Of a stretch of DNA of 33,191 nt, positions 7,942 through 15,592 are shown one piece after another. The stretch covers positions 1 to 33,191 of the forward strand of contig JAHEXV010000025.1 in NCBI GenBank assembly GCA_023251935.1. Direction: 5' to 3'. Every line of letters begins with the position of its first letter. The first letter of the stretch is position 1. The DNA comes from a bacterium (GTDB lineage: Bacteria > Actinomycetota > Thermoleophilia > Solirubrobacterales > 70-9). The notes beneath the pieces were generated by a model. The model did not search any database and was not told the origin of the DNA. It was given only the letters and a program-made list of their open reading frames with translations. A program made the translations under genes and the position numbers.

Positions 7942-8766
7942 ATGAGCTGGCTCGAGGAGCTGGTCGCCGGGGCACGCGAGGATTCCCGCCGCCGTCAACA
8001 GGAGGTACCGCTCGAGACGCTTCGCGCCAGGCTCGTGACGCGAGACGGCGCCCGCCCCTTCAACGAGGCGCTGGTGCGCCCGGGCCTGTCGCTGATCGCC
8101 GAGTTCAAGCGTCGCTCGCCGAGCGCCGGCGAGCTCAAACCGGGCGCCGGGGTGGCCGAGACGGTGGAGGCGTACGAGCGCGGCGGGGCCGCGGCCCTCT
8201 CGATCCTGACCGAGGAGCGTCACTTCGGGGGCTCGGTGAACGATCTGCGAGCCGCCCGAGAAGCCTCCGACCTCCCGATCCTGCGCAAGGACTTCATCGT
8301 CGACGGCTACCAGCTCTACGAGGCGGCGGCGAGCGGCGCCGACGCGGTGCTGCTGATCGTCGCGGGGCTTGACGACGAGCGGCTCGAGGCGCTGTACGTG
8401 GAGGCGCGCGGGCTCGACCTCGACTGCCTCCTGGAGGTCCACGACGAGGCCGACCTGGAGCGGGCGCTGACGGTCGGCGCCGACGTGATCGGGATCAACA
8501 ACCGAGACCTCGACGACTTCAGCGTCGACGTCGAGACCACGGTGGAGCTCTTGACGGACGTCCCGGCCGGCAAGACCGTGGTCTCCGAGTCGGGCTACGC
8601 GCGCCGCGACCAGCTCGACGAGCTGGAGCGGATCGGGGTGGACGCCGTGCTCGTCGGCGAGACGCTGATGCGCGCCGAGGACCCCGAGGTGCAGGTGCGC
8701 GAGCTGACCCGCGACGCGGAGGCGACTCGCGAGCACTACCTGGAGCGGGCCTCAGAGGGCGAGTGA
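7942..8766 (+). CDS. trpC: Indole-3-glycerol phosphate synthase
   Basis: TIM-barrel enzyme closing the indole ring from CdRP; 274 aa. Catalytic and phosphate-binding blocks are clear: LIAEFKRRSPSAGEL, GGAAALSILTE, LRKDFIVDGYQLYEAAASGADAVLLI, LLEVHDEADLERAL, IGINNRDLDDF, and VVSESGYARRDQL. It is stand-alone, not fused to TrpF as in enterobacteria. The downstream neighbour is htrA rather than trpF, which interrupts the pathway order. Confidence 0.97.
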   Translation: MSWLEELVAGAREDSRRRQQEVPLETLRARLVTRDGARPFNEALVRPGLSLIAEFKRRSPSAGELKPGAGVAETVEAYERGGAAALSILTEERHFGGSVNDLRAAREASDLPILRKDFIVDGYQLYEAAASGADAVLLIVAGLDDERLEALYVEARGLDLDCLLEVHDEADLERALTVGADVIGINNRDLDDFSVDVETTVELLTDVPAGKTVVSESGYARRDQLDELERIGVDAVLVGETLMRAEDPEVQVRELTRDAEATREHYLERASEGE

Positions 8767-8798
8767 TCCTGATTCTTAGCGCCGCTGAAGGCTGTCGT

Positions 8799-8804
8799 TA
8801 GGCT
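8799..8804 (+). promoter_or_regulatory. Possible -10 box of htrA
   Basis: TAGGCT lies in the 70-nt trpC-htrA gap, 32 nt before ATG 8837, giving a leader of about 25 nt. No clear Shine-Dalgarno or -35 sequence is seen, so this is weaker than the leaderless cases. Confidence 0.2.
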
Positions 8805-8836
8805 GCGTTAAGCGAGACCGCCGATGCTCGTCCGCG

Positions 8837-10045
8837 ATGAGTACGGCGAAGCGAGTTGGACGGACGCCGCTCGGCGCGGCGGTGATCGGCGGGCTTGTGG
8901 TCGGGATCCTGGGTTGGATCGCGATCGCCGCCGGTTGGATCAAGTCGGACGACACGGGCGGTCAGGTTGCCGCGCTTGCGCCGACGCCGCTGCCTCAGCC
9001 CGCGGCCCAGCAGAGCAGCGGCAAGGACCTGACGGTCAACGAGATCTACCGCGCCGACGCACCCGGGGTGGTCTACGTTCAGTCTCAACAGGCCCCAAAG
9101 GCCCCGTCGCCGTTCAACCCCTTTGGGGGCGGAGGCGGCGGAACGGCGACCGGCTCCGGCTTCGTGATCGACCAGCAAGGAGACATCCTCACCAACGCCC
9201 ACGTGGTCGACGGCGCGCAGAAGATCGAGGTGACTCTCGGCAACGCCGACAGCTCGCAACCCGTGAGCGCCCAGGTGGTCGGCAAGGACCCCTCGACCGA
9301 CGTCGCGCTGCTCAAGGTCGATGTCCCGGGGGATCAATTGCATCCGCTGTCGCTCGGCGACTCCTCTGCGGTCAGCGTGGGCGACCCGGTGGTGGCGATC
9401 GGCAATCCCTTCGGGCTCGACCAGACGGCGACCGCCGGGATCGTCTCGGCGCTCCAGCGCGAGATCAAGGCGCCGAACGGCTTCACGATCAACAACGTGA
9501 TCCAGACCGACGCGGCGATCAACCCGGGCAACTCCGGCGGACCGCTGCTGGACGCGCAGGGGCGGGTGATCGGCATCAACTCCCAGATCGAGTCGCCCAA
9601 CGGCGGCGGCAACGTGGGCATCGGCTTCGCGGTTCCGATCAACACGGTTCGCCAGGTCGCCCAGCAGCTGCTCGCCAACGGCCAGGTCAAGCACGCCTTC
9701 CTCGGCATCAGCGGAACCGACGTCACGTCGCAGCTCGCGGACGTCCTCAACCTCGACGCCAAGCAGGGCGCGCTGGTTCAGAGCGTCGTCCCGAACGGCC
9801 CGGCGGCCAAGGCCGGCGTCAAGGGCGGCAACGCGACCGTGACGATCGACGGCCAGCGGGTCCGCGCCGGCGGCGACGTGATCACCGAGGTCGACGGCCA
9901 GGCGATGGGCGGCATGGACGACGTCGCCGCCGCGATCAGCGACAAGCAGCCCGGGGACCAGGTCCAGCTGACTCTCGTCCACGGCTCCGACACCCGCACC
10001 GTCACCGTCACCCTGGGCGACCAGCCGGCTGCGGCAAAGCCGTAG
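8837..10045 (+). CDS. Membrane-anchored HtrA/DegP-like serine protease with PDZ domain
   Basis: Extracytoplasmic protein-quality protease, 402 aa. One transmembrane segment (about residues 12-33) anchors it, followed by a Pro/Gln-rich linker and a Gly-rich loop (97-103). The trypsin-like domain has an intact triad: His122 in TNAHVVDG, Asp155 in STDVALLKV, and Ser233 in INPGNSGGPLL. One PDZ domain follows (about 285-395). Only one PDZ and an N-terminal anchor make it DegS- or actinobacterial HtrA-like rather than DegP-like. It sits between trpC and trpF, an unusual place with no evident link to tryptophan. Its TAG stop is formed at the edge of the inverted-repeat element that follows. Confidence 0.93.
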   Translation: MSTAKRVGRTPLGAAVIGGLVVGILGWIAIAAGWIKSDDTGGQVAALAPTPLPQPAAQQSSGKDLTVNEIYRADAPGVVYVQSQQAPKAPSPFNPFGGGGGGTATGSGFVIDQQGDILTNAHVVDGAQKIEVTLGNADSSQPVSAQVVGKDPSTDVALLKVDVPGDQLHPLSLGDSSAVSVGDPVVAIGNPFGLDQTATAGIVSALQREIKAPNGFTINNVIQTDAAINPGNSGGPLLDAQGRVIGINSQIESPNGGGNVGIGFAVPINTVRQVAQQLLANGQVKHAFLGISGTDVTSQLADVLNLDAKQGALVQSVVPNGPAAKAGVKGGNATVTIDGQRVRAGGDVITEVDGQAMGGMDDVAAAISDKQPGDQVQLTLVHGSDTRTVTVTLGDQPAAAKP

Positions 10046-10127
10046 CCAATAACTCCGCCGCCTCCTCCGGTCCCGCCCTGAACACCTTGCCCTCGCCTGC
10101 GGCTCGGGCATTTCCCATCTGCTCCCG

Positions 10128-10265
10128 CGTCCGGGGGCGGCGGGTTAGGGCGCGGCTATTTGGCGCGGCCAATAGAAGCGCCCGTCGGCGCTAGCGACGA
10201 AGTCGCGGTGCGGGCGAGTACGACCTGCCGCCCGGTAACGCGCCCTAACCCGCTGGCAGCGGACG
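10128..10265. repeat. Inner long inverted repeat, possible structured RNA or terminator
   Basis: A perfect 15-bp inverted repeat (10140-10154 with 10239-10253, core GGGTTAGGGCGCG) lies inside the larger element. It is extended outward by CGTCCG/CGGACG (10128-10133 with 10260-10265) across a symmetric 6 by 6 internal loop. The 84-nt loop holds a further small hairpin, GCGAC-GAA-GTCGC, at 10194-10206. Such nesting is stronger than expected from base composition alone. Whether it acts as RNA or as a DNA cruciform is unknown. Confidence 0.65.
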
Positions 10266-10266
10266 A

Positions 10267-10312
10267 ATCCGAGCAGGCTCGGATCACCGGTCGCCTTCGG
10301 CTCCCTGGGAGC
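10267..10312. repeat. Two compact hairpins in the right half of the spacer
   Basis: ATCCGAGC-AG-GCTCGGAT (10267-10284) is a perfect 8-bp inverted repeat, and GCTCCC-T-GGGAGC (10300-10312) a perfect 6-bp one. They stand in series between the inner long stem and the right end of the element. Neither is followed by a T-run. Confidence 0.5.
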
Positions 10313-10363
10313 ATGCCGGCGGAGTTATTCGGGAGCGGAGGAGGCGGCGGAGTTGTTCGCCCG

Positions 10364-10369
10364 TATCTT
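10364..10369 (+). promoter_or_regulatory. -10 box of trpF, leaderless geometry
   Basis: TATCTT ends 7 nt before ATG 10377. Its first two bases are the last two of the CCGTA repeat flanking the inverted-repeat element, so the element abuts the promoter and could affect trpFBA transcription. The spacing favours ATG 10377 as the start. Confidence 0.45.
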
Positions 10370-10376
10370 TGTATGG

Positions 10377-11051
10377 ATGCGGGTCAAGTTCTGTGGCATC
10401 ACCAATCTCGCCGACGGTCGCGAGGCGGCGCGGCTGGGCGCCTGGGCGATCGGGCTCAACCACCATCTCGAGAGCCCGCGCTACTGCGAGCCGGCCGCGG
10501 CGTTCGAGATCGCGGCCGAGCTCCGCCGCCGGCTCGAGGTGGTGGGCGTGTTCGTCGACCCGACCCTGGACGAGCTGGCGACCGCGGCCGAGGACGAGTC
10601 GCTGGACATGATCCAACTCCATGGCGACGAGGGCCCCGCCTTCTGCCGGGAGGCGGCGCGCCGGACGGGCTGCAAGGTGATCAAGGTGCTGCGGGTCCGG
10701 AGTACCGCCGAGATCGTGGCCGCGGAGGCGTTTCGAACCGACTTCCACCTGCTCGACGCGCACCGCCCCGGGCGCCCGGGCGGGACCGGCGAGAGCTTCG
10801 ACTGGGAGCTCCTGTCCGCCCGGCGGTCCAGCGTGCCGTTGATCCTCGCGGGCGGGCTGACCCCGGCCAACGTGGCGGACGGCGTAGTGGCGGCCCGGCC
10901 GTTCGCGGTCGACGTGGCGAGCGGCGTCGAGGTCCGTCCGGGAGTCAAGGACCACGCCCTGATGGCGGAGTTCGCAGAGCGCGCCCTGGCCGCGACCGCC
11001 TCGGCGGGCGGGGAGGTCGTGAGCGGCGCGGAGCTCGAGCGGGGCCGCTGA
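10377..11051 (+). CDS. trpF: Phosphoribosylanthranilate isomerase
   Basis: Small TIM-barrel isomerase between TrpD and TrpC steps; 224 aa. The catalytic cysteine is in the N-terminal VKFCGITN motif, with IQLHGDE in the middle. [19 protein letters not shown] carries the catalytic Asp, [11 protein letters not shown] is next, and [16 protein letters not shown] forms the phosphate site. ATG 10377 puts CGITN at the normal distance from the N-terminus; upstream in-frame starts would read into the inverted-repeat element. The stop overlaps the trpB start (TGATG). Confidence 0.96.
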   Translation: MRVKFCGITNLADGREAARLGAWAIGLNHHLESPRYCEPAAAFEIAAELRRRLEVVGVFVDPTLDELATAAEDESLDMIQLHGDEGPAFCREAARRTGCKVIKVLRVRSTAEIVAAEAFRTDFHLLDAHRPGRPGGTGESFDWELLSARRSSVPLILAGGLTPANVADGVVAARPFAVDVASGVEVRPGVKDHALMAEFAERALAATASAGGEVVSGAELERGR

Positions 11052-12262
11052 TGGCCGCGGTGGGGGAGCGGGCCGTCGAGGGGCGATTCGGCCCTTACGG
11101 GGGTCGCTACGTGCCCGAGGTGCTCGTCCCCGCCCTCGACCAGCTGTCGGTGGCGTGGGCCGAGGCGCGGGACGATCCGGAGTTCCGCGGCCGGCTCGAC
11201 GAGCTGCTCCGAGACTTCGTGGGCCGCCCGACGCCCCTGTACCGCGCCGAGCGGCTCGGCCACCTGCTCGGGCGTCGGATCTACCTGAAGCGCGAGGACC
11301 TGGCCCACACCGGGGCCCACAAGATCAACAACGCCGTCGGCCAGGCGTTGCTCGCGTGCCGGATGGGCAAGCGGCGCGTGATCGCCGAGACCGGGGCGGG
11401 CCAGCACGGGGTCGCGGTCGCCACCGCGTGCGCGTTGCTGGGGCTCGAATGCGTCGTCTACATGGGGGTCGAGGACATGCGCCGCCAGGCGCCGAACGTC
11501 GAGCGGATGCGCCTGCTCGGCGCCGCCCTCGCCCCGGTCGAGGCCGGGGCGCAGACCCTCAAGGAGGCGGTCAGCGCCGCGATCCGCGACTGGGTGACCA
11601 ACGTCCGCACCACCCACTACATCATCGGCTCGGCGGTTGGCCCAGCGCCCTATCCGGCGCTGGTCCGAGACCTCCAGCGGGTGATCGGCGACGAGGCTCG
11701 CGAGCAGGCGCTGGCGGCCGAGGGGACGCTCCCCGCCCGCGTGATCGCCTGCGTCGGAGGCGGCTCGAACGCGATCGGGACCTTCTACGCCTTCATCGAG
11801 GACCGGGGCGTGGAGCTGATCGGGGTCGAGGCCGGCGGCGAGGGGCTCGACGGCCGTCACGGCGCGTCGCTGGTCGCTGGGCGGCCCGGCGTCCTGCACG
11901 GAGCGCTGTCCTCGGTGCTGGCCGACGATCAGGGGCAGATCCTCGAAGCGCACTCGATCTCGGCGGGGCTCGACTATCCGGGGGTCGGCCCCGAGCACGC
12001 CCAGCTGCGGGACAGCGGGCGGGCGCGTTACGAGGCCGTCACCGACGCCGACGCCCTCCGTGCCTTCCGCGAGCTCGCGCGACTGGAGGGGATCCTGCCG
12101 GCGCTCGAGCCCTCGCACGCCATCGCCTGGCTTCTGAACTCCGCCGAAGCTTCCGCCCAAGCTGCGGCTTCGGCGGAGGGCTATGACCTGGTCTGCCTCA
12201 GCGGGCGCGGCGACAAGGACCTGGCCGAGGCGCTCGCCGCCCTTGGCGACCTCGATGACTGA
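11051..12262 (+). CDS. trpB: Tryptophan synthase beta chain
   Basis: PLP-dependent subunit joining indole and serine; 403 aa, normal length. The Schiff-base lysine is in [13 protein letters not shown], followed by [10 protein letters not shown], the PLP phosphate site [10 protein letters not shown], and SGRGDKD near the C-terminus. [11 protein letters not shown] marks the N-terminus and supports ATG 11051. Just before SGRGDKD there is an Ala/Ser-rich stretch ([14 protein letters not shown]) encoded by a perfect 11-bp inverted repeat. It is in frame and should lie on the surface; whether homologues carry it is not known from the sequence alone. The gene overlaps trpA by 8 nt. Confidence 0.97.
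   Translation: MAAVGERAVEGRFGPYGGRYVPEVLVPALDQLSVAWAEARDDPEFRGRLDELLRDFVGRPTPLYRAERLGHLLGRRIYLKREDLAHTGAHKINNAVGQALLACRMGKRRVIAETGAGQHGVAVATACALLGLECVVYMGVEDMRRQAPNVERMRLLGAALAPVEAGAQTLKEAVSAAIRDWVTNVRTTHYIIGSAVGPAPYPALVRDLQRVIGDEAREQALAAEGTLPARVIACVGGGSNAIGTFYAFIEDRGVELIGVEAGGEGLDGRHGASLVAGRPGVLHGALSSVLADDQGQILEAHSISAGLDYPGVGPEHAQLRDSGRARYEAVTDADALRAFRELARLEGILPALEPSHAIAWLLNSAEASAQAAASAEGYDLVCLSGRGDKDLAEALAALGDLDD
12140..12177. repeat. Perfect inverted repeat inside the trpB coding region
   Basis: TCCGCCGAAGC (12140-12150) and GCTTCGGCGGA (12167-12177) form an 11-bp perfect inverted repeat with a 16-nt loop, in frame within trpB. The left arm with its flank, AACTCCGCCG, repeats the first bases of the core of the inverted-repeat element between htrA and trpF. 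The shared stretch is only 10 nt and GC-rich, so a common origin is a weak inference. Confidence 0.55.
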
Positions 12263-13088
12263 GGCGACGGTCACGGGCGGGGAGAGGGTCGCCGCCGCCT
12301 TCGCCGCGGCGCGCGACGAAGGCAGGGCGGCGCTGATGCCCTACATGGTGGGCGGCTTCCCCGACGCCCGAACGTCGGCGGCGATCGCCGGCGCGTACGC
12401 CGAATCCGGCGCCGACCTGGTCGAGCTCGGCATTCCCTTCTCCGACCCGCTGGCCGACGGCCCCGTGATCCACGCGGCCGCCACCAGGGCGCTGGCCGCT
12501 GGGGCGACGCTCGACAGCGTGCTGGCGATCGGCGAGCGGATCGCCTCGGCCGTGCCGGTGGTGCCGATGGTCTACGCGAACATGATCCTCGCCCGCGGCC
12601 CGGGTCGATTCGCCCAGCTGCTCGTCGAAGCGGGAGCGGCGGCCGCGATCGTCCCCGACCTGCCGCTCGACGAGGCGGGGGAGATCGGCGCGGAGCTTCA
12701 CGCCGTCGGCATCCCGCTCGTCCCGCTGGTTGCTCCGACCACCCCCGCCGAGCGCCGACGCGAGATCTGCCGGCGCGCCGAGGGCTTCGTCTACGTGGTC
12801 TCCGACACCCGGGTCACCGGGGAGCGCGATGAGCTGCCGGATGGGCTCGCCGAGCTGGTCGGTGCCGTACGCGGCGAGGCGCCGGTTCCCGCCGCGGTCG
12901 GGTTCGGGATCGGCACCCCGGACCAGGCGGCGGCGGTGGGCCGGATCGCCGACGGGGTGATCGTCGGCACGCGGCTGGTCCGGGCGGTCGCCGAGGCCGA
13001 CGGGGGCGATGCCGCGGTCGGCGCCGTCGGCGGCTTCATCCACGCGGCCCGTGCCTCGATGGCCGAGGCGGGTCGCGCGGTCGGGTAG
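12255..13088 (+). CDS. trpA: Tryptophan synthase alpha chain
   Basis: TIM-barrel subunit that cleaves indole-3-glycerol phosphate and channels indole to TrpB; 277 aa. The catalytic Glu and Asp lie in [16 protein letters not shown], and PYMVGGFPD precedes it. VPDLPLDE and [11 protein letters not shown] are conserved phosphate-site blocks. The segment [16 protein letters not shown] departs somewhat from the usual YxVSVTGVTG form but keeps the loop glycine. ATG 12255 overlaps the end of trpB. The TAG stop is the first half of the -10 box of the next small gene. Confidence 0.96.
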   Translation: MTEATVTGGERVAAAFAAARDEGRAALMPYMVGGFPDARTSAAIAGAYAESGADLVELGIPFSDPLADGPVIHAAATRALAAGATLDSVLAIGERIASAVPVVPMVYANMILARGPGRFAQLLVEAGAAAAIVPDLPLDEAGEIGAELHAVGIPLVPLVAPTTPAERRREICRRAEGFVYVVSDTRVTGERDELPDGLAELVGAVRGEAPVPAAVGFGIGTPDQAAAVGRIADGVIVGTRLVRAVAEADGGDAAVGAVGGFIHAARASMAEAGRAVG

Positions 13089-13091
13089 ATT
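13086..13091 (+). promoter_or_regulatory. -10 box of the 53-aa membrane protein gene, leaderless geometry
   Basis: TAGATT begins with the trpA stop codon and ends 7 nt before ATG 13099. No Shine-Dalgarno sequence lies in the 10-nt intergenic gap. Confidence 0.45.
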
Positions 13092-13098
13092 GCCGGCG

Positions 13099-13260
13099 AT
13101 GCAGCTCCTGGTCTTCACGGTGGTCGGCCTCGCCGCGATGCTGGTCGGCTACGCCTTCGGCCTCGGTGGCGCGGTCGGGTTCCTGATCTTCCTCGCCATC
13201 CTCCTGGTCGGCGTGGGCCTGCGGGTTTCCGAGCCGCTGACCGAGCGCCTGCGGCCGTAG
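13099..13260 (+). CDS. Small two-helix membrane protein, 53 aa, unknown function
   Basis: Not recognised as a member of a named family. The sequence begins MQLLVFTVVGLAAMLVGYAF, then a second hydrophobic stretch (GLGGAVGFLIFLAILLVGVGL), and ends in a short charged tail (SEPLTERLRP). This is two membrane-spanning segments joined by a Gly turn, with a cytoplasmic or periplasmic tail of about 10 residues. A correctly spaced -10 box, an ATG and a sequence hydrophobic through its whole length support a real gene. It lies 10 nt after trpA and 6 nt before the phosphofructokinase gene, so it may be co-transcribed with the latter. Confidence 0.65.
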   Translation: MQLLVFTVVGLAAMLVGYAFGLGGAVGFLIFLAILLVGVGLRVSEPLTERLRP

Positions 13261-13266
13261 CGATCC

Positions 13267-14298
13267 GTGCGGATCGGGGTGTTGACAGGAGGCGGTGACT
13301 GCCCTGGACTGAATGCCGCGATCCGGGCGATCGTCCGCAAGGGAATCGACGTCTACGGACACGCGCTGGTCGGTTTTCGGGACGGCTGGCGGGGGCCCAT
13401 GGAAGACCTGCACGAGGAGCTGACGATCGAGTCCACCCGGGGCATCCTGCCGCGTGGCGGGACCATCCTGGGCACCTCGCGGACGAACCCGTTCAAGACC
13501 GGCGAGGGACCGGGGCGGGTCCGGGAGGCAATGGCCGGCCTCGAGCTCGACGGTCTGATCGCGATCGGCGGCGAGGACACCCTGGGCGCGGCCGCCCGCC
13601 TGCACGGCGACCACGGCGTCCCGGTTCTCGGGGTGCCGAAGACGATCGACAACGACCTCGCCGCGACGGACGTCACCTTCGGGTTCGACACCGCGCTGCA
13701 GGTGGCGACCGAGGCGATCGACCGCCTCCACACGACGGCCGAGTCGCACAACCGCGTGATGGTCGTCGAGGTCATGGGGCGCCATGCCGGCTGGCTGGCC
13801 CTGCATTCCGGGCTCGCCGGGGGCGGCGACGTGATCCTGATCCCCGAGCGACCGTTCGACATCGAGGAGGTCTGCCGGCTGATCAACCGCCGGCACGCGC
13901 GCGGCCGCTACTTCTCGATCGTGGTGGCGGCCGAGGGAGCGATGCCCAAGGAGGGCACGATGGAGGTGGTCGAGGGAGAGAAGGACGAGTTCGGGCACGT
14001 CCGCCTCGGGGGGATCGGCCATCGCCTCGAGCGCGAGATCGAGGGGCGGACCGGCTTCGAGACCCGGGCGGTCGTCCTTGGCCACATCCAGCGCGGGGGA
14101 ACGCCGACCGCCTTCGATCGCGTCCTGGCGACGCGCCTCGGCGTGGCGGCGATCGACGCCGCCAACGACGGGCGCTGGGGGACGATGCCGGCGCTCCGAG
14201 GGACGCGAATCGAGCTCGTCCCCCTCTCCGAGGCGGTGGAGAGCCTGCGGACGGTCCCTGCCGAGGACTACGAGGCCGCCTCGCCGTTCTTCGGCTGA
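13267..14298 (+). CDS. 6-phosphofructokinase, actinobacterial group III type, probably PPi-dependent
   Basis: Phosphorylates fructose 6-phosphate in glycolysis; 343 aa. GVLTGGGDCPGLNAAIR, GGTILGTSR, IDNDLAATDVTFGFDTA, VVEVMGRHAGWLAL and GHIQRGGTPTAFDR identify the PfkA superfamily. The phosphoryl-donor site reads GGEDT (101-105) and VPKTIDND (123-130). The Asp and Lys replace the two glycines (G104 and G124) of E. coli ATP-PFK. From family knowledge, Asp plus Lys marks pyrophosphate-dependent enzymes such as that of Amycolatopsis methanolica, while streptomycete ATP enzymes have Gly plus Lys. GTG 13267 gives the canonical N-terminus. No Shine-Dalgarno sequence is visible; it follows the 53-aa gene after 6 nt. 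Confidence 0.92.
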   Translation: MRIGVLTGGGDCPGLNAAIRAIVRKGIDVYGHALVGFRDGWRGPMEDLHEELTIESTRGILPRGGTILGTSRTNPFKTGEGPGRVREAMAGLELDGLIAIGGEDTLGAAARLHGDHGVPVLGVPKTIDNDLAATDVTFGFDTALQVATEAIDRLHTTAESHNRVMVVEVMGRHAGWLALHSGLAGGGDVILIPERPFDIEEVCRLINRRHARGRYFSIVVAAEGAMPKEGTMEVVEGEKDEFGHVRLGGIGHRLEREIEGRTGFETRAVVLGHIQRGGTPTAFDRVLATRLGVAAIDAANDGRWGTMPALRGTRIELVPLSEAVESLRTVPAEDYEAASPFFG

Positions 14299-14304
14299 GG
14301 GCGC

Positions 14305-15588
14305 GTGGGGGAGTCGCGGGTCAACCCTCCGGGTCGACCGAGCCGGAGCCCGCGCGTTGCCGCCGCCGCGGCCCTGGCGGCCCTGGCGGCCCTGGCGGCG
14401 ATCGGCTCCGGCTGCGCCTCGCCCGGATCGGGGATCCAGCCCGGCGAGCACGTCACCGTCTACGTGAGCGCTCCCCTGCGCGGGCCGGAGGGGCCCGAGG
14501 GGCGGGACGTTGCCGATGGAGCCAGCCTGGCGCTCGCGGACAAGCGCGGCAGGGTCGGGGAGCTCACCGTGCGAGCCGTCTACCTGGACGAGACGACCGC
14601 CCCCGGCTCGCACGCGCGCTGGAGCGGCGCCGCCGCGGCGGCGAACGCCCGGCGGGCGGCGGAGGACTCCACCTCGATCGCCTACCTCGGCGACTTCGAC
14701 TCCGGCGCGACCCGGTTCTCGCTGCCGATCACCAACGAAGCCCGCCTGCTCCAGGTTTCCCCGGCGAGCTCGGCGATCGACCTCGTGCAGCCCTACCTTG
14801 GCGCCGGCGACCAGCTTCCTGACGAGGTACAGCCCTCGGGCGAGCGCACCTTCGGCCGGGTGATCCCCAGCGACGAGGCGCAGGCGCGGGCGGGGGCCGG
14901 GTGGGCGAAGCGGCTCAGGGCACGCCAAGCGCTGGTCGCCACGGACCATTCGGATTTCGGGGCGATGATGAAGTCGGCGTTCAGCGAGGAGGCCCACGCG
15001 CTGGGGATTCGGGTCACGGGTGGGCTGCCGAGACTGTTCAAGCGCACGCCGGCTCGACTGCACGGCGTGGCCGCGGCCTGCGCTTCCGTGCTGATCCGCC
15101 CGCCCCTGATCTACGCCGCCGGCGCGAGACCGCCCGTCGGCTTCGCCGATCGGTGCGGGGGGATGTTCAGGCCCAAGCGCGGCCTGATGGCCTCCGATGC
15201 CCTACTGGCACCCGGCGCCCTCGCCGCGCTCGGGCCGCTCGACCGCCGGCTGCTGGTGACCTCCGCGGCCTTGGATCCCTCCCAGCTGCCGGCGAGCGGT
15301 CGGCGGTTCGTCCGCGCCTTCCGGAGTCGCTACCGGCGCCCGCCGGGTCGCTACGCCGCTTACGGCTACGAGGCGATGGCGGTGGTCCTCGACTCGATCC
15401 GGCGCGCCGGCGACTCCGGCGATGACCGCGACTCCGTCGTCAGCGCCTTCTTCGACACGCGCGATCGCCACTCGATCCTCGGCACCTACTCGATCGACGA
15501 CGTCGGCAACACGACGCTCAACCGGATGAGCGGCTATCGCATCGTCGGCGAGCACGTGAGGGCGGTCGTCGCGCTGAAGGTGCCCTGA
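14305..15588 (+). CDS. Lipoprotein solute-binding protein (branched-chain amino acid ABC type)
   Basis: 427-aa protein of the periplasmic-binding-protein type I (LivK-like) fold. The N-terminus is a signal sequence with a lipobox ending at Cys37 (AAIGSGC), so it should be a membrane-tethered lipoprotein. Family-like features are YLGDFDSGATRFSLPITNEARLLQVSP, RVIPSDEAQARAGAGWA, VATDHSDFGAMMKSAF, and YAAYGYEAMAVVLDSIRRAG. No permease or ATPase gene is near, so it may serve a transporter elsewhere or act as a sensor. It starts 6 nt after the phosphofructokinase gene (GTG 14305). Three tandem CTGGCGGCC-like repeats encode the Ala/Leu core of the signal peptide. Confidence 0.8.
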   Translation: MGESRVNPPGRPSRSPRVAAAAALAALAALAAIGSGCASPGSGIQPGEHVTVYVSAPLRGPEGPEGRDVADGASLALADKRGRVGELTVRAVYLDETTAPGSHARWSGAAAAANARRAAEDSTSIAYLGDFDSGATRFSLPITNEARLLQVSPASSAIDLVQPYLGAGDQLPDEVQPSGERTFGRVIPSDEAQARAGAGWAKRLRARQALVATDHSDFGAMMKSAFSEEAHALGIRVTGGLPRLFKRTPARLHGVAAACASVLIRPPLIYAAGARPPVGFADRCGGMFRPKRGLMASDALLAPGALAALGPLDRRLLVTSAALDPSQLPASGRRFVRAFRSRYRRPPGRYAAYGYEAMAVVLDSIRRAGDSGDDRDSVVSAFFDTRDRHSILGTYSIDDVGNTTLNRMSGYRIVGEHVRAVVALKVP

Positions 15589-15592
15589 CGAG

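Larger units (their letters stand above)
10045..10360. repeat. MITE-like inverted-repeat element filling the htrA-trpF spacer
   Basis: Terminal inverted repeats of 31 nt, 10045-10075 against 10330-10360, match at 28 positions, with a 19-nt perfect core (10051-10069 against 10336-10354). The element is flanked exactly by a 5-bp direct repeat CCGTA (10040-10044 and 10361-10365), which resembles a target-site duplication. A second copy of the terminal motif, GGCGGAGTTATT, lies at 10318-10329 just inside the right end. No credible protein is encoded. Non-coding size, inverted ends and flanking repeats fit a miniature transposable element. The alternative is a GC-rich spacer that folds into a large structured RNA or terminator. 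Confidence 0.6.

Noticed and set aside
10160-11050. Open frame running through the palindromic spacer and trpF into trpB
   Set aside because: It is only the upstream extension of the trpB frame; its translation is low-complexity and trpB starts at the TGATG overlap.
14371-14400. Triplicate 9-nt repeat (GCCCTGGCG) as a regulatory repeat
   Set aside because: It lies in frame in the binding-protein signal peptide and simply encodes Ala-Leu-Ala units.
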